The notes: generated by a model not told the origin, from the letters alone. A stretch of 64,000 nucleotides of DNA from DASYPQ01 sp041488095 (GCA_041488095.1 JBGPOP010000010.1:56382-120381), one strand, 5' to 3'; numbered from the stretch's first letter, positions 1-9,294 are shown. Made by a program: numbers and translations.

Positions 1-2626
1 CCCAGCCGAGGTAGAGCGCTGCCCGGGTCTTGTTGAGCCTGCCTCCGGGCTTGCGAGTGACGCGCAGGGCCGCGAGCAGATCGCTGCGCAGCGGATGGCG
101 CGAGGGCAGGCGGCGCACGAGCTGGAGCGAGAACCGTCCGGCGATGTCGCGGACCTGCGCCGGCTCGACGATCTCCACCGCGCGACCTCGCTCGCCTCGA
201 GCGAGGAGCACGAGCTTGTACAGGAAGCTCTCGAGCTCGCGCACGTTGCCGTCCCAACGCTGCCTCCACAGGAGCGCGAGCGCCTCGTCGTTGAAGACGG
301 GCGCCCGCAACCCCTCCTCCTCGGCGAAGCGCCGAGAGATGCAGGCGACGAGTGGAAGGATGTCCTCGCGGCGCTCGCGCAGCGCGGGCACGCAGAACTG
401 GAGGCGATCGAGCCGATGCGCGAGATCGTTGCGCAGCCTTCCCTCTTCCACCGCCTGCCGGAGTCCCAGACGCGTCGTGGCCAGGATGCGGGCGGGGGGG
501 TCTTCGCGGTCGGCTCCGGAGTTTTCGTCCTCGAGCAGACGCAGGAGCTCTTCCTGCCTGTCGGGAGCGAGCCGTTCCACCTCCTCGAGGACCAGGCTCC
601 CTCCGCGCGCCGAGGCGAGCCACTCCGCGATTCCACCCCTCACGGCCTGCGATCCGCAGCCGACAACACGGATCGATCCATCGCGGGATCGACTCTCGAA
701 GTGCATCCAGCGCGCCAGGACCATCTTCCCCGACCCCGCCGGTCCGAAGAGGACCACCGGCGAGCGCGAGCGCGCCGCCGCCAGGAGGTGCAAGGCGAAT
801 GCGCGGAAGTCGGCGCGCAGGGCATCGAACCACACCTCGAAGCCGAAGCGCTCGCGGTGCCACACGCTGAACTGCGAGAGACGCAGCGCAAGCCCGGTGC
901 GTTCCACTACCTCCGCGTAGCGCACCAGGTCGGGTTCGCGGAAATCGTGCCGTCGGCTGGACTCGATCGCCAGGAGACCGCACAGCGTCCCTCCCGCGGA
1001 GAGCGCCAGCACGACCCCGGATCCGGCCCGTTCGTCGAGGGAAAGGCGCGCGTCGGGCTCGTCGAAGGACACCCGGCCGCAGGTTGCAAGCGCGCGCGTG
1101 AGGGCACGTCCACGGCCGCTGGGCACCTCCGAGAGACCCGCGGCCTCGCCGCCGGTCGCGATCAGGCGCGGTTCGCCGGCCTCGATCCCGAAGGCACACC
1201 AGCGCCGCTGCGCGGTCTTGATTCCCAGGTCGGTGACCAATCCGTCGAAGACCTCGGCGCAGACGGAGCCGCGCGCGCGCACGGCCCCGATCGAGGCAGC
1301 GCGGAAGGCGGAATCGGCGGGCATCTCCGTCCGCGCATCGCCTCCGCCGCTGCGGCGGGCGAGGACCTCCCTGCGCCAGTCCTGGGCCATCCATGCCAAG
1401 CGCGCCGACCCCGGGAGCAGATGGTGCTCGCACTCGACGTGCAGCCATCCGGCGACTTCGCCCTCGTCGTCGAGCACGGGAGCCAGAGCCAGGGCCATCG
1501 TGCCGTCGCGTCCGAGCGCCCCGTCGATGGCGCGATCGCCATCGCGGTGGACCACGACCGTCCGCGCGCCGACCACGAGTTCGTTCTCGCGCTCGCCAGC
1601 CACGGCGCAGGCGCCGTCGCGCTCTCGAAGCCATGTGTCGATCCCCTGACGGAGAGCCGGAGCCGCGTCGAGGACCAGCGGATGGACCTCCCCTCCCGGG
1701 CGGAAGGCAAAGACCCCCAGCGCGGCGGCGCCGACCTCGATCCGTTCGCGGATCGGGGATGGAGCACGGAAGCATGCGGCCTGTCGCGGTCGCTCGGGAG
1801 GCGCCTTCCCCGACATGCAAGGCAGCCACTCGGGCCGATGGGCGCGCAGATCGACCAAGCCTGCCGGAATCACTCCCGACCAGGGCGGCAGACCGACCAA
1901 CGCCGTCTTCGCCCCCGCATAATCTCCCAGACACACGAGAGACCAGGAGAGAAGTTGGCGCAGGCGCGCGTCGCCCTGGACCAGCACACCGTGCTCGGCG
2001 AGCCAGGCGCGCGCCTCGCGGACTGCACCGCGGTCGAGAAGGCACTCCGTCAGGCACGCAGCCAGCGCGCGTCGCGCCCTGCGATCGGGGCCCGAGGCCG
2101 GATCGGGTCCGGAGAGCCTCGCGATCTCCGCTCGAAGGAGCTTTTCCGCCGGTCGTGGCCCCTCCGCAAACCTCGCGATCCTCGCCCGCCAGAGGCACGC
2201 TTCGGCTGCGCCAGAACCCGACCTCTCCAGGCTGTCGAGAAGCCGCGCAGCAACCTCGTGCGCGGGCTCGCCGGGCTCCGGTACCCGGGCCAGCCACGGC
2301 AGGTCGTCGCTGAACTCGCCGAGGGTTCGCCAGGCTGCGTGATGGTCGAGGGCGGGTTCGCCCCACCACAGGAACGTGTCGGGTGTCGAGAGTGCGGACA
2401 AGTGGTGGCGCAAGAGGTCGCACAGGGCGCTCTCCACACGGCACCGATCCTGGCGGTCCAACTCGCTGCGCGCCTGCTCGAGACCCACGCCGACGGCGCT
2501 GGCGCGGGTCGAACAGGCGTCGTCCGAGAGAAGTCGCAGGAACTGCACCACGCCGCGGGCGCGGGAGAGCGCGCGCTCGTCGGAGCCGGGCAAGAGGATC
2601 TCGAGCGGGTCCGCAGCTTGCACCAT
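1..2626 (-). CDS. GAF-AAA+ regulator resembling a sigma54 activator (3' end beyond window)
   Basis: About 875 residues are visible; the C-terminus lies outside the window. The start ATG at 2626 has a good AGGAG box upstream. The N-terminal ~430 residues are helical or TPR-like without a clear family. A GAF-like region follows (about 440-575), then an AAA+ domain. Its Walker A is GPAGSGKM near residue 630, its Walker-B-like strand is LVLEEVERL near 680, and an arginine-rich RNDLAHRLDRL segment, the NVRELESFLYKL block and the start of a C-terminal helical region follow. The fold order matches bacterial enhancer-binding proteins. The surface loop that should contain GAFTGA is missing and Walker B reads EE instead of DE, so sigma54 contact is unlikely (inference). 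It is the last gene of a three-gene run with a sigma-like gene. Confidence 0.75.
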   Translation of the reverse strand, partial: MVQAADPLEILLPGSDERALSRARGVVQFLRLLSDDACSTRASAVGVGLEQARSELDRQDRCRVESALCDLLRHHLSALSTPDTFLWWGEPALDHHAAWRTLGEFSDDLPWLARVPEPGEPAHEVAARLLDSLERSGSGAAEACLWRARIARFAEGPRPAEKLLRAEIARLSGPDPASGPDRRARRALAACLTECLLDRGAVREARAWLAEHGVLVQGDARLRQLLSWSLVCLGDYAGAKTALVGLPPWSGVIPAGLVDLRAHRPEWLPCMSGKAPPERPRQAACFRAPSPIRERIEVGAAALGVFAFRPGGEVHPLVLDAAPALRQGIDTWLRERDGACAVAGERENELVVGARTVVVHRDGDRAIDGALGRDGTMALALAPVLDDEGEVAGWLHVECEHHLLPGSARLAWMAQDWRREVLARRSGGGDARTEMPADSAFRAASIGAVRARGSVCAEVFDGLVTDLGIKTAQRRWCAFGIEAGEPRLIATGGEAAGLSEVPSGRGRALTRALATCGRVSFDEPDARLSLDERAGSGVVLALSAGGTLCGLLAIESSRRHDFREPDLVRYAEVVERTGLALRLSQFSVWHRERFGFEVWFDALRADFRAFALHLLAAARSRSPVVLFGPAGSGKMVLARWMHFESRSRDGSIRVVGCGSQAVRGGIAEWLASARGGSLVLEEVERLAPDRQEELLRLLEDENSGADREDPPARILATTRLGLRQAVEEGRLRNDLAHRLDRLQFCVPALRERREDILPLVACISRRFAEEEGLRAPVFNDEALALLWRQRWDGNVRELESFLYKLVLLARGERGRAVEIVEPAQVRDIAGRFSLQLVRRLPSRHPLRSDLLAALRVTRKPGGRLNKTRAALYLGW

Positions 2627-2655
2627 TCGACCACATCTCCTTTCTGCACTCGAGC

Positions 2656-3528
2656 TCAAGCTCGGAGCAGCGTGCGGGCGACCTCCGCCGCGGCTCCCCG
2701 GCCCTCGAGGGCGAGGCGGGTGATGATCTCTGGGGCTGTTTCCGAGAGCGACCCGCCCCGGGCACGCCGGTCTCGACCGATGCGCTCCCTGGCCAGTCTC
2801 AAGGCACCCAGGAAGCGCATGCGGGTCCCGGGCACCGAGAGATCCACAGGCCGCAGGCGTCGCGCCGCGATCTCGACGCGGGGAGCGTCTCCGCAGCGCA
2901 GGGCCAGCGCGAGCAAGGAGACGGCGACGCGGAGATCGCTGCGGCGCTCGCCGATCGTGGCCGCGTACCAGGCCAGTGACCGCCGCGTTTCGCCGGCCGA
3001 TTCGAACGCCAGGGCCAGCGCCTCGAGCGCGGCGACCCGCAGCTCCCGGAGCGACTCCTCGTCGAGGAGATCCCGCAGGATCCCGATCGCCTCGTCGGGG
3101 TTCCCCTCGGCGATCAGACCGCGCGCGAGATCCAGGCGGCCCGCAGGGCAGCGCTCGAGATCGAGGGAGGCACGCGCAAGCACGGAGGCGAGGGGCCAGC
3201 GATCGAGAGGCGAAGCCGAGAGTCGCATGAGCAGGGAGTGCACCCGCGCGCCATCCGCTCGAGCGGCCGCAATCTCGTCCCGGCAGGCCTCGCCCCACGA
3301 CGAGCGAGCATCGCCGGGAGGAATATCCCGCGACGCGTTTCTCCGGGCCACGACGTAGAGCCGGCCCAGAGGTGTCGCGCGACACAGAAGAAGGCAAGCC
3401 TCGCGCAACAGCCGCGCCTGCTCCAGCCGATGCACGTGCCAGAGCTCGCGCAGCGCTGCGGCGTAGGTGACCCGCGAGCCCGGAGCGGTGAGGCTCTCGA
3501 ACACTCCGGGCGGTCTGTCTGCTCTCAT
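2656..3528 (-). CDS. Helical repeat (TPR-like) protein in the regulator operon
   Basis: A 290-residue protein with no confident family. It is rich in Leu, Ala, Arg and Glu in regular helical pairs, and the middle (about 110-230) looks like degenerate TPR or HEAT repeats. No signal peptide or membrane segment is seen. Its ATG overlaps the stop of the upstream sigma-like gene (ATGA), and 29 bases separate it from the AAA+ regulator, so the three are probably co-transcribed. A longer reading frame runs upstream, but codons before this ATG read as arginine/proline-rich antisense-type sequence, so this start was chosen. Inferred role: a partner or scaffold for the neighbouring regulators. Confidence 0.7.
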   Translation of the reverse strand: MRADRPPGVFESLTAPGSRVTYAAALRELWHVHRLEQARLLREACLLLCRATPLGRLYVVARRNASRDIPPGDARSSWGEACRDEIAAARADGARVHSLLMRLSASPLDRWPLASVLARASLDLERCPAGRLDLARGLIAEGNPDEAIGILRDLLDEESLRELRVAALEALALAFESAGETRRSLAWYAATIGERRSDLRVAVSLLALALRCGDAPRVEIAARRLRPVDLSVPGTRMRFLGALRLARERIGRDRRARGGSLSETAPEIITRLALEGRGAAAEVARTLLRA

Positions 3529-4217
3529 GCGCCCCCTCCCTTGCCCTCGTCCGCGAGCGCGGGCTTGAGGACCGCATCGAGCGCACGGCGCGCCACCTCC
3601 GTGGCACTCTCCCCCTGGGTGCGCGCCATCTCGTCCAGCGAGCGCCCGCGCAGGACGAAGTCGAAGAACGCGCTCCGTTCGGCCAGGGGCAGGAGGTTGA
3701 ACGCCGCGCAGGCCGCGCGCATCGCTTCGGGGTTGAGGCCCAGAGGGCGGGCCAGAGAGGCGAACACACCGGGTTCCTCGGAATCGGCACGCCGACACTC
3801 GCGCGCGGACTCCGTCCGGTGCCCGCGCCCGGGTTCGTGGTCCTCGCGGAGCAGCTCGTGGACGGCCTCGACCACCGCGCTCTCGATCCAATCGCGCAGC
3901 ACGGGACGGCCCCGGTAGTGTCCGGAGAAGCGCGCGATCCGAGCGATCGCACGCAGATGCACGCGGTCGGCGTCGAGGAGGAGCGCATCGGCCCGCAACC
4001 GCGTGGCGACGAACTCGCGCACCCGGAGGGGATCGTCCAGGACGAGACGCCCCAGCACCTCGCGCGGGGTGCCACTCAGGAGCTTCCTCCAATCCGGATC
4101 GGCACAGGCCTCCGGCGGAGCCGGAGTGGAAGTCCCGGTGGAAAGGGTCGACCCCGGGGCATGCGCTCCGCGGATCGATCCGGTCTGAGCCGCTGCGGCC
4201 GGCGAGCTTCGGTCCAC
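3525..4217 (-). CDS. Sigma-70-family (ECF-like) factor, divergent
   Basis: A 230-residue protein. After about 45 residues of Ser/Thr/Pro-rich leader, residues ~85-130 resemble sigma region 2 (ARFSGHYRGRPVLRDWIESA, an ECF-type YRGR/WI pattern). Residues ~175-220 resemble region 4 (FNLLPLAERSAFFDFVLRGRS, then EMARTQGES in the helix-turn-helix). No anti-sigma gene with a zinc or membrane anchor is adjacent. Instead a helical protein and a GAF-AAA+ protein follow in an overlapping operon, suggesting that they take over control (inference). The N-terminal leader is low complexity, so an internal start is possible. Confidence 0.65.
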   Translation of the reverse strand: MDRSSPAAAAQTGSIRGAHAPGSTLSTGTSTPAPPEACADPDWRKLLSGTPREVLGRLVLDDPLRVREFVATRLRADALLLDADRVHLRAIARIARFSGHYRGRPVLRDWIESAVVEAVHELLREDHEPGRGHRTESARECRRADSEEPGVFASLARPLGLNPEAMRAACAAFNLLPLAERSAFFDFVLRGRSLDEMARTQGESATEVARRALDAVLKPALADEGKGGGA

Positions 4218-4523
4218 GCGCGATCCTCCTCGTGTCCCGCCGGCGATTTCCGGCGCGGTGAGCCGCAGTCTACTCGCACCCGCGACGGCTGGTCAGTGCG
4301 GCTAGAGGACCAGGCCCTCGGAAACCGGCCGGAAGGCCCTGGAGGCGGCCCGCAGACACGATCGAGTCGCACACACCGGCGGCGACGGTCAGGGCGGTGC
4401 TCGCTTCGAACGATCGCATTCCCCATTTCAACGGTCGGCGGGAGGGATCCGGGTTTTCCAACACGCTCGCACCTTGGCTAGGATCCGGACGCTCGATGCC
4501 CCCTTGGGCCTTCACCGGCCTCC
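4218..4523. promoter_or_regulatory. Divergent intergenic region between sigma-like gene and fabI
   Basis: 306 bases without a gene. On the plus strand a TAGGAT box at 4479-4484 lies 39 bases before the fabI ATG and is a candidate -10. No good -35 is seen at 16-18 bases; TTTTCC at 19 bases is the best. No coding signal or inverted repeat with a T-tract is visible. The sigma-like operon promoter must lie here on the other strand but could not be pinned down. Confidence 0.35.
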
Positions 4524-5309
4524 ATGGAGTTCCCCTTGCACCGGATCCTCGACGGCAGAAACGGCCTCGTCCTCGGCGTCGCCAACAAACGCTCGATCGC
4601 CTGGGCGTGCGCACAGTCGCTCGCCGGTGCCGGGATGCGCCTCGCGCTGACGTACCAGGGCGAGCGGCTGGAGAAGGGAGTGCGCGACCTCGCGGCCGAG
4701 CTGCCGGGATCGATCGCGCTGCCCTGCGACGTGACGCAGCCTGAATCGATGGACGCTCTGCTCGCCTCGATCGAGAAGGAGATGGGAGGTCTCGACGGCG
4801 TCGTTCACGCCATCGCCTTCGCCAAGCGCGAGGAGCTGGCAGGCGACTTCTTCAACACCTCGAAGGACGGCTGGGCCCTCGCGCAGGAGGTCTCGGCCTT
4901 CTCGCTGCTGGCCCTGACCCGCCGCGCGCTGCCCCTGATGGAAGGGCGTTCGGGCTCGATCGTGACCCTGACCTACATCGGCGGCGAGCGCGTGGTGCCC
5001 AACTACAACGTCATGGGCGTGGCCAAGGCCGCGTTGGAGGCCAGCGTGCGCTACCTGGCCAACGACCTGGGCCCGCGCGGCATCCGCATCAACGCGATCA
5101 GCGCCGGCCCGATCCGCACGCTCTCCTCCGCCGGAGTGTCGGGATTCAGCGAGATCCTCGACCATGTCGCCCAGCGCGCTCCGCTGCGCCGCAACATCAC
5201 GGCGGAAGAGGTCGGCGACACCTGCATGTTCCTCGTCAGCCCCCTGGCGCGCGGGATCACCGGGAGCGTCGTCTACGTCGACGCCGGGTATCACGTGATG
5301 GGCGTCTGA
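4524..5309 (+). CDS. fabI: Enoyl-[acyl-carrier-protein] reductase (NADH), FabI
   Basis: A 261-residue short-chain dehydrogenase that catalyses the last reduction of type II fatty acid elongation. Visible features are the atypical FabI nucleotide-binding segment GVANKRSIAWA (about 18-28), the second catalytic-site tyrosine in TLTYIGGER, and the Tyr-x6-Lys pair in NYNVMGVAK (about 157-165). The INAISAGPIRTLSS loop and the C-terminal VDAGYHVMGV are typical of FabI. Length matches the family (about 255-265). The ATG has no clear Shine-Dalgarno; MEFPLHRILDG is slightly longer than usual and a downstream TTG could also serve. It stands alone rather than in a fab cluster. Confidence 0.95.
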   Translation: MEFPLHRILDGRNGLVLGVANKRSIAWACAQSLAGAGMRLALTYQGERLEKGVRDLAAELPGSIALPCDVTQPESMDALLASIEKEMGGLDGVVHAIAFAKREELAGDFFNTSKDGWALAQEVSAFSLLALTRRALPLMEGRSGSIVTLTYIGGERVVPNYNVMGVAKAALEASVRYLANDLGPRGIRINAISAGPIRTLSSAGVSGFSEILDHVAQRAPLRRNITAEEVGDTCMFLVSPLARGITGSVVYVDAGYHVMGV

Positions 5310-5394
5310 CCGAGGCAATCGGGAGGAGGAGCAGGGCGGGGAGGGCGCGCATGGATTCCGGGGCTCCTGCCGCGGGGACGGCTCACGGTCTAAC

Positions 5395-6600
5395 ATGCTT
5401 CCCGCGATCTCCATGGAAGGACCCCGCCGTTCGAGGATCGAGCGCGAGACGCTCTTCGCCACCTGCGCCCCGGGTCTCGAGCCGGTGCTCCACGCCGAGC
5501 TGCGCGGCTTGCGGCTGGCGAAGATCGAGCGCCAGGTGGGGGGAGCACGTTTCGAGGGCACGATCGAGGACGCCTGGCGCGCCAACTTGAGGCTGAGGAC
5601 CGCCGTGCGCGTGCTCCTGCGTCTGGCGCGGTTCGAGGCCGCGACCGGCGAGGCCCTCTACTCCGGCGCGGCCGCCGTGGATTGGAGTCGCTTCCTGCGC
5701 CCGGACGGGACCTTCCGCGTCGACGCGCAGTCGAGCGAATCGGCGCTCGACCACACGCTGTTCGTCCAGCAGAAGGTCAAGGACGCTGTCGCCGACTCCT
5801 TCCTCGCCCGGCACGGCCTGCGGCCCTCGGTCGACCTCGAGAATCCCGGCTTGTCGATCCACGTCCACTTGTTCCGTGATCGTTGCACCCTCTCGGCCGA
5901 CACGTCGGGCGACTCGCTGCACAAGCGCGGCTGGCGTCGGTACCAAGGTCGCGCCCCGCTGGCCGAGACGCTCGCCGCCGGCATCGTGCTCCTGTCCGGA
6001 TGGGACCGCCGCTCCCCGCTCCTCGATCCCTTCTGCGGCTCGGGGACGATCTTGATCGAGGCCGCGCTGATCGCGGGAGGGGTCGCGCCGGGGCTCTTCC
6101 GCAAGCGCTTCGGATTCGAGAGCTGGCCTGGACACGATCCACTTCGGTGGGGCGCGCTGATCGCCGCGGCCCGCGAGGAGATCCGCTTCCCTCCCAAGCT
6201 GAACCTGATCGGCTCCGACGCCGACGCGAGGACGGTCGAGGGCGCTCGGGAGAACCTGTCGGCCGCAGAGCTCGACGGCCGCGTGACCCTCGAGGTCGGC
6301 AGCGTGTTGGGCTTCGCACCCAAGCCGGGCTGGAACGCCTGGATCGTCACGAATCCTCCCTACGGCGAACGGGTCGGCCAGGAGCGCGAGCTCCAGCCTC
6401 TCTACCGCCGTTTCGGTGCGGTCCTGCGCGAGCGCTGTGCCGGATACCATATCGCGATCCTGTCCGGGAACGCGGCGCTCGCGCGAGCCCTCGGCCTCGA
6501 CCCCGACCGGCGGACGCCCTTGAAGAACGGAGCACTCGATTGCGAGCTGCTCGAGTTCGCGATTCCATCCCGATCCCCTCGCTCTCCTCTCCAGACATGA
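5395..6600 (+). CDS. THUMP-domain class I SAM-dependent RNA methyltransferase (RlmL/YpsC type)
   Basis: 401 residues. The N-terminal part (about 20-165) is the ferredoxin-like plus THUMP region that binds RNA. The C-terminal part is a Rossmann methyltransferase with the SAM motif LDPFCGSGT (about 205-213), an acidic GSDADA segment and the N6/N2-methylation motif NPPYGERVG (about 320-328). This matches the family that makes N2-methylguanosine in 23S rRNA (RlmL N-terminal half, Bacillus YpsC). The E. coli RlmK half is absent. Two ATGs lie near the start (5395 and 5413); the second, MEGPRRSRIER, is equally plausible. Its stop overlaps the next gene's ATG. Confidence 0.88.
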   Translation: MLPAISMEGPRRSRIERETLFATCAPGLEPVLHAELRGLRLAKIERQVGGARFEGTIEDAWRANLRLRTAVRVLLRLARFEAATGEALYSGAAAVDWSRFLRPDGTFRVDAQSSESALDHTLFVQQKVKDAVADSFLARHGLRPSVDLENPGLSIHVHLFRDRCTLSADTSGDSLHKRGWRRYQGRAPLAETLAAGIVLLSGWDRRSPLLDPFCGSGTILIEAALIAGGVAPGLFRKRFGFESWPGHDPLRWGALIAAAREEIRFPPKLNLIGSDADARTVEGARENLSAAELDGRVTLEVGSVLGFAPKPGWNAWIVTNPPYGERVGQERELQPLYRRFGAVLRERCAGYHIAILSGNAALARALGLDPDRRTPLKNGALDCELLEFAIPSRSPRSPLQT

Positions 6601-7343
6601 AACGATCACGCGCATCCATCGCCGCGCTCCTCCTCGGTCTGTCCGCCTGCCGAGCCGCCCGTCCGAGCCCATCCGCCGCGGATTATGGAAGCGATCCGCG
6701 TGCCGCAGCGCTCGCCGAACGGGTCCTGGAGAAGATGGGAGGCCGCGAAGCCTGGGAACGGACACGCTTCGTCTTCTGGAACTTCATGGGCAGCCGGCGC
6801 CTGTGGTGGGACAAGCGCATCGGGGATCTGCGGCTCGAGTCCGGGAACCGCGTGGTCCTCGTGAACCTGAACACGCACGAGGGACGAGCCTTCGAGAAGG
6901 GCCAGGAGATCCTGGAACCCAGCTTGCGCAAGAGCTCGCTCGAGAAGGCCTACGCGGCCTTCATCAACGACTCGTACTGGATGTTCATGCCCTACAAGCT
7001 GCGCGATCCCGGAGTGCATCTCGCTGATCTCGGCGAGGGCAAGACGCAGGCCGGCCGCGCGGCGGAGGTGCTCGAGCTGACCTTCGACGGGGTCGGCCTG
7101 ACCCCCAAGAACCGGTACCAGGTGCTGGTCGGCAAGCAGAGCGGCCTGGTCGAGCAGTGGGACTTCTATCAGGACCGGGACGACAAGGTGCCGCGGCTCT
7201 CGACGCCGTGGAACGGATGGAAACGCTTCGGCCACATCCTGCTCTGCACCGACCACGGCGACGGAAGGGACTGGGAGATCGCCGTGTCCGACGACCTCCC
7301 GCGGTCGGTGTTCGAGAGCCCGGGGCCGGTGCGGGCCCCTTGA
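6597..7343 (+). CDS. Lipoprotein, DUF6503-like
   Basis: 248 residues with a lipoprotein signal: basic MKRSR start, hydrophobic AALLLGL, and lipobox LSAC with Cys at about 19. The mature part has the patterns EKMGGREAWERTRFVFWNF and WWDK, with conserved tryptophans, seen in DUF6503-type lipid-binding-like beta proteins. No enzyme motif is present. The ATG overlaps the methyltransferase stop (ATGA), implying co-transcription, though a functional link to rRNA methylation is not obvious. Family assignment rests on pattern memory; the lipoprotein nature is seen directly. Confidence 0.7.
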   Translation: MKRSRASIAALLLGLSACRAARPSPSAADYGSDPRAAALAERVLEKMGGREAWERTRFVFWNFMGSRRLWWDKRIGDLRLESGNRVVLVNLNTHEGRAFEKGQEILEPSLRKSSLEKAYAAFINDSYWMFMPYKLRDPGVHLADLGEGKTQAGRAAEVLELTFDGVGLTPKNRYQVLVGKQSGLVEQWDFYQDRDDKVPRLSTPWNGWKRFGHILLCTDHGDGRDWEIAVSDDLPRSVFESPGPVRAP

Positions 7344-7346
7344 ACG

Positions 7347-7367
7347 CGCGGGCGCCTCGAGCCCGCG
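7347..7367. terminator. GC-rich hairpin between convergent genes
   Basis: A perfect 7-base-pair stem (CGCGGGC / GCCCGCG) with a 7-base loop lies exactly between two convergent stop codons (7343 and 7372). It has no T-tract, so it may act as a weak bidirectional terminator or an RNA end-stabiliser. Confidence 0.45.
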
Positions 7368-7371
7368 GGCC

Positions 7372-9294
7372 TCACGGCGTTGTGGGCTGGGGCTCCCCCT
7401 GCAGATCTCCGAACAGGTGGATCGCGCCGCGGGTGCGGACGATCGACGAGAGCAGGAGGATGCCCAGGACTCCCGCAGCCGCGATGGCGAACCACCCCGG
7501 ATGGTCCGTGCCGCCGTGGCCGATCGAAGCCGAGGGTTGGACGCCCAGCAGCGGATAGAGCCGATCGACGATCCAGCCCAGCGCGAGGGTGACGACCGAG
7601 AGCGCCGCCACGGTGATGAGCACGACGCGCTTCCCGAGGTGCCTGGAGAGAACGATCATCGAGCCCAGGTTCGTCGCCGGGCTGGCCAGCAGGAACACGA
7701 GAGCCGCGCCCGGGCTCATCCCCTTGAGGATCAGCGCTGCCGCGATCGGCGTGGAGCCCGCGGCGCACACGTAGATCGGGATCCCGAGGAGCAGCATGAC
7801 GACCAGACCCGAGAAGCCTCGCGCGACGGGCGCCTGGAACAGCTCGACCGGCACCACGGCCGCGATCAGGCCGGAGAGCACGATTCCGACCACCATCGAG
7901 GCGGAGAGGTCGTCCATCATCTCGACCAAGGCGTAGCGCAGGACTCGGACCAGCCACGCGCGTGCGGGTGGAGCGTGCGGTGCATGACCGCTCGTGCCCG
8001 CGCGGCTCTCCGCCCGGATCGCGTGTGCCTCCGCATGGCAGCCGGACTCCCCGGTGGAGGCCAGCGCGCGATCCCTCGCAATCGGCTCGGATCGATCCAA
8101 CCCGCGCCGGACGAACCAGCTCACCACCCCACCCGCGAAGACGGCCGAGAGGATCGCTCCCAGGAACCGCGCGACGGTGAGGATCGGATCGAGCAGCGCC
8201 CAGCTCACCGTGATCGAGTCGACCCCCGTCTCGGGAGTGGCGATCAGGAACGCAGTCGTCGCGCCCTTGCTCGCGCCGCCCTTGCGCATCGACACGGCGA
8301 CGGGGACGACCGCGCACGAGCAGAGCGGCAGCGGCGCTCCGATCAGGGAGGCGAGAGCGACCGACTTGAGATTTTCCCCCTTCATGTGGCGCATCCACCA
8401 CTGCGGCTTGATCACCTGGTTCAGGACCCCGGCGATCAGGAACCCCATCAGGAGGTAGGGCGCGACCTCGAGGAGGATCCCGAGGCTCTCCCTCCCCACG
8501 CGCGAGGCGAAATCGACCGCCCAGGCCAGGCGCGGCAAGGTCGTCGCCGTCGCCAGCACGCCGACGCCCACCGAGGCGAGCTTGAGCATCGGTCGATCGG
8601 CGCCGTGGAAGACCTCCGGGAGCAGGTCGCACACGGCGACGTAGAGGAACGTGCCGCAGGCGAATCCGGTCACCACCTGGTCGAGAGCGCCGCCCGACGA
8701 GGTGAGCTCGCTGCCCAGCAGGATCCCGAGCGGCCCGAGCAGCGCGAAGAGCGTGAGAAAAACGACCGAGCGCACGCTCCCCAGGCGAGCCAGCCGCATC
8801 ACGGTCGCGAGCGAGAAGGCCTCGGTCGCCTTGTGGATCAGGATCGAGAACAGCAGCTGCGTGCGCACCGCGGGGTCCCGGAGGATCGCCGCGAGAGCGA
8901 TTCCCTCCGAGAGCGAGTGCATGCCGAGCCCCACCCACGTCGCCGCCCACAGCGCGCGGTGGGGGTCCGAGGCGACGCTCCCCGAGACCGAGCGCAGCCA
9001 CACTTTCTCGAGCGCGAAGAGGAGCAGGAGTCCGGCCAGCGCCGCGACCCACGGCGCGAGCGTCGGCTCGACGCCGGCTCCTCCGGCATGGGAACCCGCC
9101 GACTCCAGACCCGACTCCACCTGCGCGAGGTGGGGCAGCAGGTGCAGGAAGACGGTGCCCAGGAAGACCCCTGCAGAGACCGACACGAACAGGTGCAGCC
9201 CGCGGTCCGACCAGCGCCGGTAGAGCGGCAAGAGCGCTCCGACGAGGCTGACGACGAGGAGCAGGGCGGCGCTATGGAGCGGAGTGAGGTCCAC
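7372..9294 (-). CDS. Fusion of a ZIP metal transporter and an SO_0444-type Cu/Zn permease
   Basis: 640 residues. Residues 1 to ~245 are a ZIP-family transporter with eight predicted membrane helices, the metal-site helices GMHSLSEGIALA (H126, E130) and ILIHKATEAFSLA (H154, E158), and a short His-containing loop. Residues ~265-600 are a second transporter of the SO_0444/DUF318 (ArsP-related) class: CSCAVVPVAVSMRKGGAS near 325-345, TPETGVDSI, and ASPATNLGSM near 540. Known members of the two families move divalent metals in opposite directions. The join has no stop, frameshift or linker anomaly. A 50-residue His/Ala-rich loop (about 415-460) sits inside the permease. Start is GTG at 9294. The gene stands alone with its own AT-rich promoter. 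Confidence 0.85.
   Translation of the reverse strand: MDLTPLHSAALLLVVSLVGALLPLYRRWSDRGLHLFVSVSAGVFLGTVFLHLLPHLAQVESGLESAGSHAGGAGVEPTLAPWVAALAGLLLLFALEKVWLRSVSGSVASDPHRALWAATWVGLGMHSLSEGIALAAILRDPAVRTQLLFSILIHKATEAFSLATVMRLARLGSVRSVVFLTLFALLGPLGILLGSELTSSGGALDQVVTGFACGTFLYVAVCDLLPEVFHGADRPMLKLASVGVGVLATATTLPRLAWAVDFASRVGRESLGILLEVAPYLLMGFLIAGVLNQVIKPQWWMRHMKGENLKSVALASLIGAPLPLCSCAVVPVAVSMRKGGASKGATTAFLIATPETGVDSITVSWALLDPILTVARFLGAILSAVFAGGVVSWFVRRGLDRSEPIARDRALASTGESGCHAEAHAIRAESRAGTSGHAPHAPPARAWLVRVLRYALVEMMDDLSASMVVGIVLSGLIAAVVPVELFQAPVARGFSGLVVMLLLGIPIYVCAAGSTPIAAALILKGMSPGAALVFLLASPATNLGSMIVLSRHLGKRVVLITVAALSVVTLALGWIVDRLYPLLGVQPSASIGHGGTDHPGWFAIAAAGVLGILLLSSIVRTRGAIHLFGDLQGEPQPTTP

Noticed and set aside
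95..3358. A 1087-codon plus-strand frame at the window start
   Set aside because: The minus strand encodes a coherent GAF-AAA+ protein with Walker and NVRELES motifs and a good ribosome site; the plus frame is its shadow.
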